64,000 nucleotides of DNA from Rehmannia glutinosa (Eukaryota > Streptophyta > Magnoliopsida > Lamiales > Orobanchaceae): the NCBI GenBank assembly GCA_016081115.2, contig CM071925.1:15604441-15668440 (forward strand), in the 5' to 3' direction. The notes beneath the pieces were generated by a model that was not told the DNA's origin, searched no databases, and saw nothing but the letters and a program-made list of their open reading frames with translations. Shown here piece by piece: positions 61,423-64,000 of this stretch (position 1 is its first letter; the number at the start of each line of letters is the position of its first letter). The position numbers and the translations under genes are program-made.

Positions 61423-64000
61423 TGTGAAGCCCCGATTTTTCCGAGCATATAATTGATTCTTATTGTCGTCTATGTATTTGATCGACTATTTTACCGCGTC
61501 ACTTTGACGGGTAATTATTAATAATATATATTTTGTATTTTATTTCATTTTATTTATTACTTGTGATCATGATCACTATTGATTCTATTTTGCATTTATG
61601 ATCACTTGATTGATCATTATTACTATTTTTGTATTTATTAGTCACCTTAGAATTTTAAGAGACTATTTATTTTAGAGACTTTTACCTTATAGAATTAAGA
61701 TTTAGGTTTAGATTAAGTGATCATGAGACTTATAAGTGATCAAGGAAATCACTAATTATTTTGGAGATTGATATATTTCATCTATTATCATCAAATTTGG
61801 GACAAAAAAATATATATGGAATTACCATAAAGCCCTTAGTATGGACGGCCATGATGATATTTTTGGAGTAAAAATATCATCCAACTCTTGTACACCTACA
61901 CCTTATATTAGTCATCTTGTGTATAATTATACCATTAATTCAAACATTATACACATCATCTCTTACATTAATTCTTTATTATTAATTTTGCCAACATGTT
62001 GGAAGTCTTCCAACATTCCATTCAAACCATCTCTTGCCCATACCTTTGACCTTCAAAATGTCTCTCATGCAAGAGGCAAAAGGCAAGACACAAAATTAAG
62101 CAAAATTTTCTCCCTCTCTCCCCATAGTACACGGCCATTAGGCCATTTTTGTGCCAAAAATTCATCTCATTTTATCACCAATACATTCAAGCCTTGCAAA
62201 TTTTCTCCTCCTTCTCTCTAAACCCCCTACCTCTCTCTACTCTTTCTTCTTACTTCTTCTTCAACACTTAGAAAAAAAATCAAGACTTTCCTCCTTATAC
62301 TCCAAAAAAAAAATTCGAACCACCCTCCTTTTACAAGGTAAGAAATGTTGTTTTCCAATTCATCTTGATAACCTCTAGCTACCTCTTTTCACCTCTTAAC
62401 TTAAGCTCAAATTTTAATTTTGGAGATACATTTAGAAGACTATGAAGACTAGAGCTTGACATCACCTTGAAGAAGATTTCAGGACTAGAAGGAAATTTTG
62501 AAGATTTAGACTATAAGGTGAGATAATGGACTCTAGTGTATTTTTCTTCTTCTTCCTATTTGTTTTTCAAATTTTGACATCCCTATTTCATTTTTGAGAA
62601 ATAGGGGCTGACCTTAGGTGATTTTGGAGTTGAACCAAAATTTCCAATTTTAAAGCTTCAACTAGTCTCCAATCACCTACTAAACAAGGTAAAGTGTAGT
62701 CTTTCCACTACAAGAAAACAATCAAATTCCAACGAAATAATTCCAACGGAATAAAAAACTGTTGGAATTTTCAAAATTCCAATGGAAATTCCAATACTAA
62801 AGCATACCGTTGGAAAATTCCAACAGAAAGTCCAATGGTTAGCAAAACCATTTGATACCGTTGGAATATTTTTTCCATAGGAATTTTCATTGGAATTCTG
62901 TCATTCCAACGGCCATTATACCAATGGTGCTTTTCCATTGGAATTTCTGTTGGAATCGATAATTCCAATGGAAATTGGCCAAATACCAACGAATTAATCG
63001 ATTCCAACAGAAATTGGTCAAATACCAACGAATTATTTTTGTTGGAATTCCCTTGTTTTCTTGTAGTGTTCTCATTTTCTTATCTCCTTCTTTTTCCCCT
63101 GAATTTTTCTCTCATTTTTCTAACTCCAAATTTTTGATATTTCTTAACTTAGGGGCTGACCTAAGAGACCTCATCCAAAAATTGTGAAATTTATCCTTTT
63201 ATTTCACAATTTCCAATTTTAAGGTGGGTGGAAAAATACTTTCCAACTATTAGGTGTTTTTAAATTGCATGTAGAAATTTTGATTATGAGCCTTGAGATA
63301 TATAATCTATATATTGCATGTCAATTTTATGTATCAAATCATGAAAATTCTCAAGAGTTGCTCAAAATTGCTATTTATTGAATTTTAGGTGCATGCATGT
63401 GCAATTTAATGTTTTATTTAATGAATTCTTGTATGTATGGGATATGCATGTGTATGATCTTTAAAATTCATGTTTTGGATTACTTATAACCTGGACAAGT
63501 CGAGCATAATTGATTAAATTTTAATTTGGACTTAAAAAGTAAAAATGGAAAGTTGGTGGACTAAATTGCAAGAAAATGAAAGTTAAAGGACCCCTCAGCA
63601 AATTTCAAATTTTGGGACTGCACTCAGATTCAAAAATGACTTTTAGACATTTTAATAAAGTTTTAAGAGTTTTAAGATCAATAAAATCAACCTTTAAAAG
63701 CCCAAGGACTAGATTGTAAAATTTTGAAAATTTAAGGGCTACATTGCAAATTTTAAAACTGTACCAGACCTTAACTTTAAATTTTGAAACTTTTATTCTT
63801 AAGGTACTGGAAATGACATATTTTAAATGTATTCCAAAAATCCAAGTGTTTAGGGCTTGGAAAGTAATTTTCTAAAATTGAGGGACTAATGTGTAAAATA
63901 CTAAACTTGAGGACCCAAATAAAATTTCCAGGACTTATGCAGCCCATGCACCTGGAAATACTAAATTAACTATAACCTAATTATATTTTGGACCCAAGGT
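61423..64000 (+). mobile_element. Possible long LTR (gypsy type), open at the right edge
   Basis: The phrase TGTGAAGCCCCGATTTTTCC at 61423 has the wording of some chromovirus LTR starts. The following 2.6 kb is AT-rich and free of genes. It contains two copies of AGGGGCTGACC (62605 and 63152) and phrases such as GGGACTGCACTC and AAGGACTAGATTG common in plant LTRs. No end, primer site or coding part is within the window, so the call is tentative. Confidence 0.3.
62706..63068. mobile_element. Complete mini-CACTA (En/Spm-type) element
   Basis: The 363-bp element has perfect 16-bp terminal inverted repeats CACTACAAGAAAACAA, with the CACTA start, and is flanked by TTC on both sides (62703-62705 and 63069-63071), the 3-bp duplication of CACTA elements. 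Its whole interior is made of AATTCCAACGG/CCGTTGGAATT words in both orientations, the expected subterminal transposase-binding repeats. It has no coding capacity, so it would depend on a transposase supplied elsewhere. Confidence 0.92.

Noticed and set aside
61249..61456. Two overlapping Cys/Val-rich open frames
   Set aside because: They are translations of a (TG)n microsatellite, with no start context or conservation signal.
1..64000. tRNA, rRNA, or organelle-derived segments
   Set aside because: No cloverleaf, rRNA or recognisable organellar gene sequence was found on reading through both strands; the chloroplast-related genes are nuclear with introns.

Overview
This is plant nuclear DNA, most likely from a eudicot and possibly an asterid (the clade is a guess). 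The signs are intron-rich chloroplast and cytosolic genes with plant GT..AG introns, plant LTR retrotransposons and AT-rich spacers full of small foldback transposons. The sequence is a draft assembly: there is a gap of exactly 100 N at 26159-26258, and two genes carry scattered one-base frame breaks.

Layout. 1-3222 (+): 3' part of a SPOC-domain/TFIIS-type transcription regulator. 5279-10782 (+): complete 11-exon gene for thylakoid-lumen PsbP-domain protein PPD5. 12032-26158 (-): 23 exons of TIC236 (TamB/DUF490-like inner-envelope translocon protein); its 5' end is lost in the gap. 26820-27878 (-): four exons of a coiled-coil protein, perhaps CCDC93-like. 28774-36306 (+): complete 14-exon gene for chaperonin subunit CCT7 (557 aa). 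From about 36.3 kb onward no host gene is recognisable.

The right-hand part is layered repeats: a MITE nested in another MITE (36965-37729), a four-unit tandem array with GA/CT microsatellites (39525-40456), two adjoining foldback elements (40615-41372), an old Ty3/gypsy LTR with an Athila/Tat-type primer site (42101-43957), a possible solo LTR with a GC-rich block (45414-46180), a complete 14.1-kb SIRE/Maximus-type copia element on the minus strand (46573-60697, 5-bp target duplication CAACC), and an AT-rich stretch that may be a further LTR and carries a complete 363-bp mini-CACTA element (62706-63068, duplication TTC).

The genes share no pathway. PPD5 and TIC236 both act in chloroplasts, and CCT7 is a subunit of the cytosolic TRiC chaperonin. 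The SPOC-PPD5 neighbourhood matches, from memory, Arabidopsis At5g11430-At5g11450, so it is probably conserved synteny. No new biochemical system was seen. The most useful observations are the uneven frame breaks, the hidden TIC236 5' end, a recurrent foldback transposon family in introns, an in-frame stop-free intron in TIC236, and several transposon insertions with exact target duplications.
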